NCBI GenBank assembly: GCA_038225475.1
Contig: JBBRRA010000002.1
Location: forward strand, 62,001-126,000
Reading direction: 5' to 3'
Length of the DNA: 64,000 nt
Source of the DNA: Polymorphobacter_B sp038225475
GTDB lineage: Bacteria; Pseudomonadota; Alphaproteobacteria; Sphingomonadales; Sphingomonadaceae
The position numbers were made by a program, and so were the translations under genes. This document shows, piece after piece, positions 1-8,399 of this stretch (its first letter is position 1; each line of letters opens with the position of its first letter). The notes below the pieces were generated by a model. It had not been told where the DNA came from, ran no database searches, and saw nothing but the letters and a program-made list of their open reading frames with translations.

Positions 1-120
1 GGGAACGGTCACGGTGTCGAACGTCGCACCTGCGGCGGTCAACGCCGACGTCGCGCCGTCGAGCAGCGCATCGGCCAGCGCCTCGTAGAAACGTGCCTCG
101 ACGATCAGCAGGTGCGGCAT
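1..120 (-). CDS. ribH: 6,7-dimethyl-8-ribityllumazine synthase (N-terminal part, cut by window edge)
   Basis: The penultimate riboflavin enzyme, condensing 5-amino-6-ribitylaminouracil with 3,4-dihydroxybutanone 4-phosphate. Only the first 40 residues lie in the window. They begin MPHLLIVEARFYEALADALL and continue through a Thr/Val-rich strand, matching the family N-terminus (LIVEARFY, then the helix with ALLDGA). The ATG at 120 sits 11 nt after the ribB stop, so it is the last visible gene of the ribD-ribE-ribB-ribH series. The assignment rests on the short N-terminus plus the operon position. Confidence 0.85.
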   Translation of the reverse strand, partial: MPHLLIVEARFYEALADALLDGATSALTAAGATFDTVTVP

Positions 121-131
121 CGATATGCTCC

Positions 132-1409
132 TCAATTTTCCGGTGCCGGAATGGGCCGTTCGCCGACGACGTTCAAGCCATAGCCGTCGAGCCCGACGAT
201 GGTGCGGTGCGCATTGGTCAACAGCACCATGTCGCGGACGCCGAGATCGACGAGGATCTGCGCGCCGATGCCATAGTCGCGCAATTCCTCGGGATCGCTG
301 CCTGCACCCTTGGCACGCATCTGCGTCGAGATGGCGGTCGGCGACGCATCGCGGATGATGACGACGACGCCGCTGCCTTCGGTGCCGATCAACTGCATCG
401 CGCGTTGCAGCTGCCCCGAACGGTCGTTCGCCTCGTCGAACAAGTCGGTGAACATCGACAGCGTGTGCATCCGCACCAGCGTCGGCGTCGACGGGTCGAT
501 ATGGCCCTTTTGCAGGACCATATGCTCGGCATATTCGGCCTTGTTGATGTAGGTCTTGGCCGTCCAGCTGCCGCCGTGGCGCGTTTCCAGCCGGGTTTCG
601 GCGATGCACGCCACAAGGTTGTCGTTGCGCCGCCGGTACGCGATCAGGTCGCGGATCGTGCCGATCTTCAGCCCGTGTTCGGCGGCAAAGACTTTGAGGT
701 CGGGTAGCCGTGCCATCGTGCCGTCGTCGTTCATGATCTCGCAGATCACGCCGCTGGGGTTGAGCCCCGCCAGCCGCGCGACATCGACCGCCGCCTCGGT
801 ATGCCCGGCGCGCACCAGCACGCCGCCGTCGCGCGCCACCAGCGGAAAGACGTGCCCCGGCGTCACGATATGCTCGCGGTCCTTCGCGGCGTCGATAGCG
901 ACTGCAATCGTCCGCGCCCGGTCGGCGGCGGAAATTCCAGTGGTGACGCCCTCATGCGCCTCGATCGAGACGGTGAACGCGGTCTGGTGGCGGGTGCCGT
1001 TGTGCTGCGCCATCAGCGGCAGGCCGAGCTGTTTGACGCGCTCCGATGCCAACGTCAGGCAGATCAGCCCGCGGCCATAGCGCGCCATGAAGTTGATCGC
1101 CGCCGGCGTCGCCATCTGTGCCGGAATGACGAGGTCGCCCTCGTTTTCGCGGTCTTCGTCATCGACCAGAATGAACATCCGGCCGTTACGCGCCTCGTCG
1201 ATGATCGCTTCGACCGTGACCATCACTTCTTCGGGGTCGCGGCTGCCCAGATACGCCTCGAGCTTGCGCAGCGTGTCCGAAGTGGGGTTCCAGTCGGCAT
1301 CGTCGAGGCTGCGCAACGAGTTGGCATGCAACCCGGCGGCCCGCGCCAACCCGGAGCGTGTCGCTTCACCCTCGGCAACCAAGGCCCTTACCCGCTCAAT
1401 GACGCTCAT
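132..1409 (-). CDS. ribB: 3,4-dihydroxy-2-butanone 4-phosphate synthase with N-terminal HTH and degenerate GTP cyclohydrolase II domain
   Basis: Makes the four-carbon unit of riboflavin from ribulose 5-phosphate. The 425-aa protein has three parts. Residues 1-58 resemble an XRE-like helix-turn-helix (ATRSGLARAAGLHANSL). Residues ~64-265 are the RibB domain with the acidic signature DDEDRENEGDL at 83-93. Residues ~268-420 are a GTP cyclohydrolase II-like fold. In the last domain the zinc cysteines expected after VRMH (312-315) are missing: the usual HSEC and RCDCG positions read HTLS and NDRSG. A cyclohydrolase II activity is therefore unlikely, and a separate ribA is probably elsewhere. An upstream GTG at 1424 is possible, but ATG 1409 is preferred because the region before it carries a promoter and palindrome. 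Confidence 0.93.
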   Translation of the reverse strand: MSVIERVRALVAEGEATRSGLARAAGLHANSLRSLDDADWNPTSDTLRKLEAYLGSRDPEEVMVTVEAIIDEARNGRMFILVDDEDRENEGDLVIPAQMATPAAINFMARYGRGLICLTLASERVKQLGLPLMAQHNGTRHQTAFTVSIEAHEGVTTGISAADRARTIAVAIDAAKDREHIVTPGHVFPLVARDGGVLVRAGHTEAAVDVARLAGLNPSGVICEIMNDDGTMARLPDLKVFAAEHGLKIGTIRDLIAYRRRNDNLVACIAETRLETRHGGSWTAKTYINKAEYAEHMVLQKGHIDPSTPTLVRMHTLSMFTDLFDEANDRSGQLQRAMQLIGTEGSGVVVIIRDASPTAISTQMRAKGAGSDPEELRDYGIGAQILVDLGVRDMVLLTNAHRTIVGLDGYGLNVVGERPIPAPEN

Positions 1410-1429
1410 CTTCACCCGCCTCACACCAA

Positions 1430-1458
1430 GATGTGAATAATAAAGCTCGCGTCACATC
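1430..1458. promoter_or_regulatory. Palindromic operator candidate over the ribB promoter
   Basis: Perfect 7-bp inverted repeat GATGTGA (1430-1436) and TCACATC (1452-1458) with a 15-nt spacer that contains the predicted -10. A further half-site (TCACA on the plus strand at 1421-1425) lies just outside, before the ATG. The arrangement looks like a protein-binding site; which regulator uses it is unknown. Confidence 0.4.
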
Positions 1459-1468
1459 AGAATGTCAA
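1439..1468 (-). promoter_or_regulatory. Predicted sigma-70 promoter of ribB
   Basis: On the minus strand TTGACA (1468-1463) is followed after 18 nt by TTTATT (1444-1439); TATTAT two bases further is an alternative -10. The -35 lies over the ribE stop codon, so ribB and ribH could be transcribed separately from ribDE. Inferred from consensus only. Confidence 0.45.
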
Positions 1469-2073
1469 GCGGCGAGCGCCTCGCGCATGCGGCCGAGGTA
1501 TCGCGCGAGCACGTCGATCTCGATATTGACCGGCGTTCCCGCCGCGGTGGCGTTGCCCATCGTCGTCCAGATCGTGGTATGCGGGATAATATTGACGGTA
1601 AAATGCGCGCCGTCGGGGTGATCGACGACGGTGTTGATCGTCAGCGACACGCCGTCGATCGTCAGCGACCCCTTGGCGGCGATGAACGGTGCCTGCGCGC
1701 GCGGTGCAACGAACTCGATTCCGGTCGAGCCGCCGTCGCTCCAGCTGCGCACGACATGCGCGACGGCATCGACATGGCCGGTGACGATATGCCCGCCAAG
1801 CTCGTCGCCGATCCGCAGCGCCCGCTCGAGGTTGAGCCTTGCCCCGACGACGAAATGCCCCGCCGCCGACCGCGCCAGCGTTTCGCCCGAAACATCGACC
1901 GCAAAGCTTCCCGGTTGCTTGGCGACCACCGTCAGGCAAACGCCCGAACAGGCGATCGACGCGCCGAGCGCAATCCCTGCGGTGTCGTAACTGGTCGCGA
2001 TATGAACGCGCAGATCGCCAAGCTGCTCGGTGGCAGTGACGGTGCCGATGTCGGTGATGATGCCAGTGAACAT
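1465..2073 (-). CDS. ribE: Riboflavin synthase alpha chain
   Basis: Dismutates two molecules of 6,7-dimethyl-8-ribityllumazine to riboflavin. The start is fixed by the invariant N-terminus MFTGIITDIGTV; the 202-aa length is normal. Two lumazine-binding repeats are visible: the first with GASIACSGVCLTV (~residues 40-52), the second with KGSLTIDGVSLTIN (~130-145). GHIVTGHVDAV joins the repeats. It lies 10 nt downstream of ribD and 55 nt upstream of the ribB start on the same strand. Confidence 0.95.
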   Translation of the reverse strand: MFTGIITDIGTVTATEQLGDLRVHIATSYDTAGIALGASIACSGVCLTVVAKQPGSFAVDVSGETLARSAAGHFVVGARLNLERALRIGDELGGHIVTGHVDAVAHVVRSWSDGGSTGIEFVAPRAQAPFIAAKGSLTIDGVSLTINTVVDHPDGAHFTVNIIPHTTIWTTMGNATAAGTPVNIEIDVLARYLGRMREALAA

Positions 2074-2083
2074 GCGCCAGTAC

Positions 2084-3070
2084 TTACCGCGTCCGGACAT
2101 AGTGCTCAAGCCGGTCGACACCCATCGCGCGGCTTTCGACGAGCGACCAGCGGCCATGCGCCGCGCCCAGATCGTGCAGACCGATGTCGGCGATGCCGCG
2201 CTGCCCGCCAAGCACGACCGGAGCACGGTAGATCAGCAGCCGGTCGACGCGGTCGGCGGCGAGCAGCGATGCGGCAACCCCCGCGCCGCCCTCGACCAGC
2301 ACGCTGAGCACCGCGGACATCGCATCGACCTCGGCGAAATCGCGGAGCAGCAGCGCGCCCGCCAGCCGCCGCCCCGGCGCGATCGCCGCCAGCGTGCGGC
2401 TGAGTACCGCGACCTGCGGGGTCCGGGCCTCGAGGCCGTCGAGGCGCACGTCGAGCGCCGGGTCGTCGGCGTCGAGCGTGCCGCGCCCGACCATGATCAA
2501 ATCGGTCCGCGCGCGTTCGAGGTGCGCGTGCGCGCGTGCTTGCGGACCCGTAATCCAGCGGCTGGTGCCGTCGGCCATCGCGATACACCCATCGAGCGAC
2601 AGCGCGAGCTTGAGCGTTACGAATGGGCGACCGCGCAGCGTCCGGCTGAAGAACCCGGCGTTGAGCGCCGCCGCCTCGGCGCCGTAGACGCCGTCGGTGA
2701 CAGCGATTCCGGCAGCGCGCAGCCGGGCGAAACCGGCGCCGCCGGTACGCGGATCGGGGTCGACCACTGCCCCGACGACGCGCGCGATCCCGGCGTCGAT
2801 CAGGCTGTCGCTGCAGGCAGGACCGCGCAGCGACACATGCGCACAGGGTTCGAGCGTCACATAAGCGGTGCCACCGCGCGCGGTATCGCCCGCCTGCGCC
2901 AGCGCCATCGCCTCGGCATGCGGACGCCCGCCGGGCTGCGTCCAGCCGCGCCCGACGACGCGGCCATCGGTGACGATGATGCAGCCGACGCTGGGGTTGG
3001 GTGCAGTGCGCCCGATGCCGCGTTCGGCAAGCGCGAGCGCTGCGCCAAGCCAGCGCGCGTCGTCGATCAA
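2084..3070 (-). CDS. ribD: Bifunctional diaminohydroxyphosphoribosylaminopyrimidine deaminase / aminouracil reductase
   Basis: Carries out the second and third steps of riboflavin synthesis. The N-terminal deaminase (~1-140) has the zinc site HAEA at 51-54 and PC-x9-C with Cys76 and Cys86. The reductase domain (~145-325) has the FVTLKLALSLDGCIA entry and the GGAGVAASLL dinucleotide-binding turn. Length is 328 aa. The only start compatible with a full deaminase domain is TTG at 3070, which overlaps the stop of the upstream membrane-protein gene in the sequence TTGA; the two genes are probably translationally coupled. Confidence 0.93.
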   Translation of the reverse strand: MIDDARWLGAALALAERGIGRTAPNPSVGCIIVTDGRVVGRGWTQPGGRPHAEAMALAQAGDTARGGTAYVTLEPCAHVSLRGPACSDSLIDAGIARVVGAVVDPDPRTGGAGFARLRAAGIAVTDGVYGAEAAALNAGFFSRTLRGRPFVTLKLALSLDGCIAMADGTSRWITGPQARAHAHLERARTDLIMVGRGTLDADDPALDVRLDGLEARTPQVAVLSRTLAAIAPGRRLAGALLLRDFAEVDAMSAVLSVLVEGGAGVAASLLAADRVDRLLIYRAPVVLGGQRGIADIGLHDLGAAHGRWSLVESRAMGVDRLEHYVRTR

Positions 3071-3432
3071 GGCTTGAGTTCGGGCGGCAGCGCCTTGACA
3101 TAAGCGTCATATTGCGCACGCGCCGCCTTTTGCTTCGCGGGCGGCAGCGTCGCGATATAAGCCAGCGATTCCTGCGTCTTGGCGCGCATGTCGGCAGCTT
3201 CGGCGGCGCGGTCGGCGGCGACGTCGGCGGCGCTGCGGCTGGCGTCCCAGCTTTTGAACATCACCACTTTGACGACGCGCCCCGAATACCCCCAGCGCGA
3301 TTCGACGAGGAATCCGACGGCGATCGTCACCGTCACCAGCAGCGACAGTCCGGCGATGATCCAGCGCGACCGCGGCAGCGCTGCGAGTTGTTGCGCAAGC
3401 GGTGCATCGCGCGAGGGACCGAGGAAGGACAT
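3067..3432 (-). CDS. Small single-pass membrane protein of unknown function
   Basis: 121 aa. A short N-terminal cytoplasmic segment is followed by one hydrophobic segment (~residues 24-43, IIAGLSLLVTVTIAVGFLV) and a charged, Ala-rich helical region (~60-115) with possible coiled coil. I do not recognise the family. It is the first gene of the riboflavin transcript and overlaps ribD by 4 nt, but nothing in it suggests catalysis. ATG at 3432 follows a GAAG-type ribosome site poorly, so the start is moderately certain. Confidence 0.65.
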   Translation of the reverse strand: MSFLGPSRDAPLAQQLAALPRSRWIIAGLSLLVTVTIAVGFLVESRWGYSGRVVKVVMFKSWDASRSAADVAADRAAEAADMRAKTQESLAYIATLPPAKQKAARAQYDAYVKALPPELKP

Positions 3433-3477
3433 GCGAACTCCGTAATCAGCGTCCGCGCAACATAAGCGACGCGCGCG

Positions 3478-4794
3478 TTAAGACAACCGCGCCAGCGCGC
3501 GCTCGCGCCCGATCAGCGGTAGCAGCGCGGCCATTTCGGGGCCGTGATCGCGCCCGGTCAACGCCCGGCGCAGCGGCTGAAACAGCGCACGCCCCTTGCG
3601 CCCCGAACTTGCCTTGAGTGCCGTCGTCCACGCCGACCAGATCGCGTCGTTCCACGGCAACGCGGTCAGCGTCGCGCGGGCAGCCGCCAGATAATCGGCA
3701 TCGTCGGCGTCATTGACGGCCGCCACCGGCCCCTCGATCACCGCCCACCAGTCGGCTGCCTCGGCAACATTATGCAGGTTGGCGCGCACGGCGTCCCATG
3801 CCGCAGGCGGCATGCCCGCTGGCAGCCGCGCTGCCACCGCGTCGAACGGCATGGCATGGATGATCCGCGCGTTGACCAGTTCGAGGTCGTGCTGGTCGAA
3901 ACGCGCCGTCGCCCGGCCGAACGCGGTCAGCGTAAAGTCGGGTAACAACGCGTCGAGGCTGGCGACCGGCTCGACCGCGTGGCTGCTGCCCAGCCGCGCC
4001 AGCAGCGCCGCGACCGCCACCGGCTCGATCCCGGCGGCGCGCCATTCGGCGACGCCTTCGCTGCCCAGCCGCTTCGACAGCGCCGCATCGGCCCCGGCAA
4101 GCAACGCCAGATGCGCAAACGCCGGCGGCGCTGCGCCAAGCGCTTCGAACATCTGCAGCTGGACGCCCGAGTTGGTGACATGGTCCTCGCCGCGCACCAC
4201 GGTCGTGACCGCCATGTCGATGTCATCGACCACCGACGGCAACATATACAACCAGCTTCCGTCGGCGCGGCGGACGACGGGGTCGGACAGCGACGCCGGA
4301 TCGACATGGCAGTCGCCGCGCACCCGGTCGTGCCACGCGATCGGCGCATCGGTGTCGAGCCGGAAGCGCCAGTGCGGCGCGGTTCCGGTGGCGGCAAACG
4401 CGGCATGATCGGCATCGGTCAGCGCCAGTGCCGCCCGGTCGTACACCGGCGGCAGGCCGCGCGACGCCTGCACCTTGCGCTTCAGATCGAGCTCGGTCGC
4501 GGTTTCATAGGCGCGGTAGGCACGCCCCATCGCCGCCAGCCTGGCCAGCGCCGCATCGTACAGCGCAAACCGCGCCGACTGTCGCACCTCGCCGTCGGGC
4601 GTCAGGCCAAGCCAGTCGAGATCGGCGCGGATGCTATCGACAAAGCGCTCTTCCGACCGCGTCGCGTCGGTATCGTCGATCCGCAGCAGGAACTTGCCGC
4701 CGCCGCTGCGCGCCACCAACCAGTTGACCAGCGCGGTGCGGATGTTGCCGGCGTGCAGATTGCCCGTCGGACTGGGGGCGAAACGGGTAATCAA
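3478..4794 (-). CDS. gltX: Glutamyl-tRNA synthetase (short form)
   Basis: Class I synthetase charging tRNA-Glu. The 438-aa protein starts MITRFAPSPTGNLHAGNIR, containing the HIGH-equivalent HAGN at 14-17; the KMSKS-equivalent LSKR is at 239-242. The zinc-finger cysteines of the E. coli enzyme are absent, as in many alphaproteobacterial GltX proteins. The reading frame is open further upstream, but that part is antisense-like translation of nadE. TTG 4794 overlaps the nadE stop as TTGA and begins exactly at the conserved N-terminus. Alphaproteobacteria often carry two gltX genes; which one this is cannot be decided here. Confidence 0.92.
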   Translation of the reverse strand: MITRFAPSPTGNLHAGNIRTALVNWLVARSGGGKFLLRIDDTDATRSEERFVDSIRADLDWLGLTPDGEVRQSARFALYDAALARLAAMGRAYRAYETATELDLKRKVQASRGLPPVYDRAALALTDADHAAFAATGTAPHWRFRLDTDAPIAWHDRVRGDCHVDPASLSDPVVRRADGSWLYMLPSVVDDIDMAVTTVVRGEDHVTNSGVQLQMFEALGAAPPAFAHLALLAGADAALSKRLGSEGVAEWRAAGIEPVAVAALLARLGSSHAVEPVASLDALLPDFTLTAFGRATARFDQHDLELVNARIIHAMPFDAVAARLPAGMPPAAWDAVRANLHNVAEAADWWAVIEGPVAAVNDADDADYLAAARATLTALPWNDAIWSAWTTALKASSGRKGRALFQPLRRALTGRDHGPEMAALLPLIGRERALARLS

Positions 4795-6452
4795 CCGCCG
4801 GTCCGGAACGCATTGGTGATCGGGTAGCGCCGGTCGCGGCCGAAGTTGCGGCGGCCGATCTTGACGCCCGGCGGTGCCTGGCGGCGCTTGTATTCGGCGA
4901 CGTACAGCAACCGCTCGATCCGCGCGACGATGGCGGGATCGAAGCCGCGCGCAATCAGCTCGGCCGCCGACAGTTCGTCCTCGACCAGCCCCTGCAGCAG
5001 CGGATCGAGCAGGTCGTACGGCGGCAGGCTGTCGTCGTCGCGCTGGCCGTCGCGAAGCTCGGCGGTCGGCGGTTTGTCGATCACCCGCTGCGGCATCACC
5101 GGGCCCGACGGCCCCAGTCCCAGCCGGGGCAGATGCGCATTGCGCCACTCGCACAGCCGGAACACGGTGGTTTTATAGACGTCCTTCAGCACCGAATAAC
5201 CGCCCGCCATGTCGCCATAGATGGTCGCATAGCCGACCGACATCTCGGACTTGTTGCCCGTCGTCAGCAGCATCGGGCCGAATTTGTTCGACAGCGCCAT
5301 CAGTGTCAGGCCGCGAATGCGCGACTGGATATTCTCCTCCGCAATGTCGCGCGCGCGGCCTTCGAACAGCGGCGCGAGCATGCCGTCGAACGCGTGCATC
5401 GCGGGCATGATCGGCACCGTATCGAGGCGGCAGCCGAGCAGCCGCGCGCATTCGCCGGCATCCTCGAGGCTGTCCGCCGAGGTAAACGGCGACGGCAGCA
5501 TCACGCACCAGACGCGCGCCGCGCCCAACGCATCGACCGCGACCGCCGCCGACAGCGCGCTGTCGATCCCGCCCGACAGCCCAAGCACGACGCCGGGAAA
5601 GCGGTTGCGGTTAACATAATCGCGCAGCCCGACGACCATCGCGTGATAGGTATCGGCCGGATCGACGTCGAGCGGTGCCAGCGTGCCCGGCGCACAGGTC
5701 CAGTGATGGCCAAGCCCGTGCCGCGTCCAGTGCGTGCTGACCACCGCTTCGTCCCAATCGGGCAGCTGCCAGGCCAGCGTACGGTCGGCGTTGAGCACGA
5801 AACTCGCGCCGTCGAACACCAGCTCGTCCTGACCGCCGACCCGGTTAAGATAGACCAGCGGCAACCGCGCCTCGGTGACGCGGCTGACCGACAGGCTGAG
5901 CCGCCGGTCGTCCTTACAGACTTCATACGGGCTGCCGTTGGGGACGATCAGCAGTTCGGCACCGGTTTCGGTCAGGCATTCGGTGACGTCGGGCGTCCAG
6001 ATATCCTCGCAGATCGGCACGCCGATACGCACGCCGCGAAACGCCAGCGGGCCCGGCAGCGGGCCGGGCGTGAACACGCGCTTTTCGTCGAACGTGCCAT
6101 AGTTCGGCAGGTCGTGCTTGCGCGTCACCGCCACCAGCTTGCCGTGATCGATCAGCGCGGCGGCGTTGAACAGCTGCCCGTCCTGCACCCATGGCAGCCC
6201 GACCAGCAGCCCTGGACCGCCGTCGCCGGTCGCCGCGATCAGCCGCTGCAGCTCGGCAGCGCAGGCCGCGACGGCGGCGGGTTTCAACACCAGATCCTCG
6301 GGCGGATAGCCGATCAGCGACAGCTCGGGCGTCACCAGCAGATCGGCGTCTGCAACGCTGGCGCGCGCGGCAAGGATCGCCGCCGCATTGCCGGAAATAT
6401 CACCGACCGAGGCGTTCGACTGGTGCAAGGCAATCGTCAGGCTGTGCGTCAT
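4791..6452 (-). CDS. nadE: Glutamine-dependent NAD+ synthase
   Basis: Converts deamido-NAD to NAD using glutamine. The N-terminal nitrilase-type glutaminase (~1-260) shows the triad Glu43 (TPELSLIGYPP), Lys112 (RKHDLPNYG) and Cys148 (VPICEDIW). The C-terminal synthetase carries the PP-loop LGLSGGIDSAL near residue 290, EENIQSRIRG, and TGNKSEMSVGYATIYGDMAGG. Length is 553 aa. ATG 6452 (MTHSLTIALHQ) gives the standard N-terminus. Stop overlaps the gltX start by 4 nt. Confidence 0.95.
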   Translation of the reverse strand: MTHSLTIALHQSNASVGDISGNAAAILAARASVADADLLVTPELSLIGYPPEDLVLKPAAVAACAAELQRLIAATGDGGPGLLVGLPWVQDGQLFNAAALIDHGKLVAVTRKHDLPNYGTFDEKRVFTPGPLPGPLAFRGVRIGVPICEDIWTPDVTECLTETGAELLIVPNGSPYEVCKDDRRLSLSVSRVTEARLPLVYLNRVGGQDELVFDGASFVLNADRTLAWQLPDWDEAVVSTHWTRHGLGHHWTCAPGTLAPLDVDPADTYHAMVVGLRDYVNRNRFPGVVLGLSGGIDSALSAAVAVDALGAARVWCVMLPSPFTSADSLEDAGECARLLGCRLDTVPIMPAMHAFDGMLAPLFEGRARDIAEENIQSRIRGLTLMALSNKFGPMLLTTGNKSEMSVGYATIYGDMAGGYSVLKDVYKTTVFRLCEWRNAHLPRLGLGPSGPVMPQRVIDKPPTAELRDGQRDDDSLPPYDLLDPLLQGLVEDELSAAELIARGFDPAIVARIERLLYVAEYKRRQAPPGVKIGRRNFGRDRRYPITNAFRTGG

Positions 6453-6606
6453 GCCACGCGGTTTAGGCGCGCGCGCGCGGCGGGGCAATGTTGACCGCCT
6501 GCGGCATTCGGGTCGGCACAACCCCCCCCAGACAATCGGTCCGCTTTGAACCCGGTCGCGGCGTCGCGGCTTTCAAAGCGTCGCGCCCGCCGCTACCGTG
6601 GTGTCG

Positions 6607-7191
6607 ATGATAACCTCCCCGATCCTTTGGGCCGTGCTCGGCTATCTGCTCGGGTCGATCCCGTTCGGGCTGCTGCTGACGCGCGCTGTCGGCACCGATA
6701 TCCGCAGCGTCGGATCGGGCAATATCGGCGCGACCAATGTGCTGCGATCGGGGCGCAAGGATCTCGCGGCGGCGACGTTGCTGCTCGACGGCGGCAAGGG
6801 CGCAGCAACGGTCCTGCTCGCGCGCCATTTTGCCGGCGAGGACGTCGCAATGGTCGCCGGGGTCGCTGCGTTCGCGGGGCATCTGTTCCCCGTCTGGCTC
6901 AATTTTCGCGGCGGCAAGGGTGTGGCGACGCTGCTCGGGGTCAGCCTTGCCGCGCTGTGGCCGGCTGGCATTGCCGCGCTGGTCACCTGGTTGGCGGGCG
7001 CGCTGCTGACGCGCTTTTCGTCGGTGGGCGGCATGCTTGCAGCGGTAGCGGCTCCGGTCGCGGCGCTGCTGCTGCACCGGCCCGACTGGGCGTGGCCGAT
7101 GGCGGTGATGGCGGCCGTGCTGATCGCGCGGCATTCGGAAAACATCGCCCGGCTGCGCGCCGGCACCGAAAGCCGGATCGGGGCCAAGTGA
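6607..7191 (+). CDS. plsY: Acyl-phosphate:glycerol-3-phosphate acyltransferase
   Basis: Integral membrane enzyme that transfers an acyl chain from acyl-phosphate to glycerol 3-phosphate in phospholipid synthesis. 194 aa with about five membrane segments and the three family motifs: GYLLGSIPFG, SVGSGNIGATNVLR and GHLFPVWLNFRGGKGVAT. ATG 6607 is chosen; two in-frame GTG codons at 6598 and 6601 could add three residues. Its stop overlaps the dprA start (GTGA), a plsY-dprA pairing common in alphaproteobacteria. Confidence 0.94.
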   Translation: MITSPILWAVLGYLLGSIPFGLLLTRAVGTDIRSVGSGNIGATNVLRSGRKDLAAATLLLDGGKGAATVLLARHFAGEDVAMVAGVAAFAGHLFPVWLNFRGGKGVATLLGVSLAALWPAGIAALVTWLAGALLTRFSSVGGMLAAVAAPVAALLLHRPDWAWPMAVMAAVLIARHSENIARLRAGTESRIGAK

Positions 7192-8261
7192 GCGATGTTG
7201 CGCGGCTGCGGTTGATCCGCAGCGAAAATATCGGCCCGGTTACCTATCGCCAGTTGCTGCGCCGTTTCGGCAGCGCACAGGCCGCACTCGAGGCGCTGCC
7301 CGATCTGGCACAGCGCGGCGGCGGCAAGGCTCCGCGCATCGCGACCGCCGCCGATGCCGCCCGCGAGCTCGAAGCCGTCCACCGCCACGGCGGGCGCATG
7401 ATCTTCATCGGCGAGACGCCTTACCCCGCGCTGCTCGAAGCCAGCGAGGCGGCACCGCCGGTGCTCGGCGTGCGCGGCGATCTCGGTTTACTCGACCGCG
7501 CGATGGTGGCGATGGTCGGCGCGCGCAACGCCAGCGCCGCCGCCTGCCGCTTTGCGCGCGGACTGGCGAGCGACCTGGCCGACGCCGACCTCGTCGTGGT
7601 GTCGGGGCTTGCGCGCGGGATCGACGCGGCAGCGCATTGGGGCGCGCTCGACGGCGGCACGATCGGCGTGGTCGCAGGCGGCTTCGATGTCGCCTACCCG
7701 CCCGAAAACGCCGACCTGCAGGCAAAAATCGCCGCGCAAGGGCTGGTGATCGCCGAAATGCCCGTCGGCACGCAGCCACAGGCGCGCCATTTCCCGCGCC
7801 GCAACCGCATCATCGCCGGATTGTGCGCGGGCACCGTGGTCATCGAAGCCGCACCGAAGTCGGGTTCGCTGATTACCGCACGCCTCGCCGCAGAAGCCGG
7901 ACGCGAAGTCATGGCGGTCCCCGGCTCGCCGCTCGACCCGCGCGCGCAGGGCTGCAACGCGCTGATCCGCGAGGGCGCGACACTGGTGCAATCGGCGGCC
8001 GACGTGCTCGAATCGCTTGGTACCGTAACCGGGCAGATGGCCGCGCCCGCGGCGCGCTACGACCCCGGTCCGGTCGCGCTCGAAGCCAGCGACGGCGAAC
8101 GGCGCGCCGTCGAGGAACTGCTGTCGCCGACGCCCGTTGCGGTCGACGAACTCGTCCGCCAAAGCGGGCTGCCCGCCGCGACCGTCGCGGGTGTGCTGCT
8201 CGACCTCGAGCTCGGCGGGCGATTGGTACGGCATGCCGGCGGGCGCGTCGCAGTCGGCTGA
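7188..8261 (+). CDS. dprA: DNA-processing protein DprA
   Basis: Loads RecA on incoming single-stranded DNA during natural transformation. 357 aa: a helix-hairpin-helix/SAM-like N-terminus (~1-75), a Rossmann DprA core with VGARNASAAACRFARGL, VVSGLARGIDAAAHWGAL and PRRNRIIAGL, and a C-terminal winged-helix region (~295-357). The GTG start at 7188 overlaps the plsY stop by 4 nt. Together with plsY upstream this is the usual plsY-dprA-topA order, here interrupted by a TonB receptor gene. Confidence 0.93.
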   Translation: MSDVARLRLIRSENIGPVTYRQLLRRFGSAQAALEALPDLAQRGGGKAPRIATAADAARELEAVHRHGGRMIFIGETPYPALLEASEAAPPVLGVRGDLGLLDRAMVAMVGARNASAAACRFARGLASDLADADLVVVSGLARGIDAAAHWGALDGGTIGVVAGGFDVAYPPENADLQAKIAAQGLVIAEMPVGTQPQARHFPRRNRIIAGLCAGTVVIEAAPKSGSLITARLAAEAGREVMAVPGSPLDPRAQGCNALIREGATLVQSAADVLESLGTVTGQMAAPAARYDPGPVALEASDGERRAVEELLSPTPVAVDELVRQSGLPAATVAGVLLDLELGGRLVRHAGGRVAVG

Positions 8262-8399
8262 CGCCGATGTTGCAATTTTGTAACACTCGATAAGAGTTGA
8301 TCGGGCCCTGCACCTTTTCGCGGGGAACCTGAGTTTGCCTCTCCGTACACCCGTCACTGTTGTGTTGTGTGCCCAGCCCGGGCTGTCAGGGAGAGTTTT

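Noticed and set aside
1430..1458. CRP/FNR-type site at the ribB promoter
   Set aside because: TGTGA and TCACA half-sites are present, but the spacing is 15 rather than 6, so the standard dimer would not fit.
1410..1464. FMN riboswitch in front of ribB
   Set aside because: Only 55 nt are available between ribE and ribB, far too short for the six-stem aptamer.
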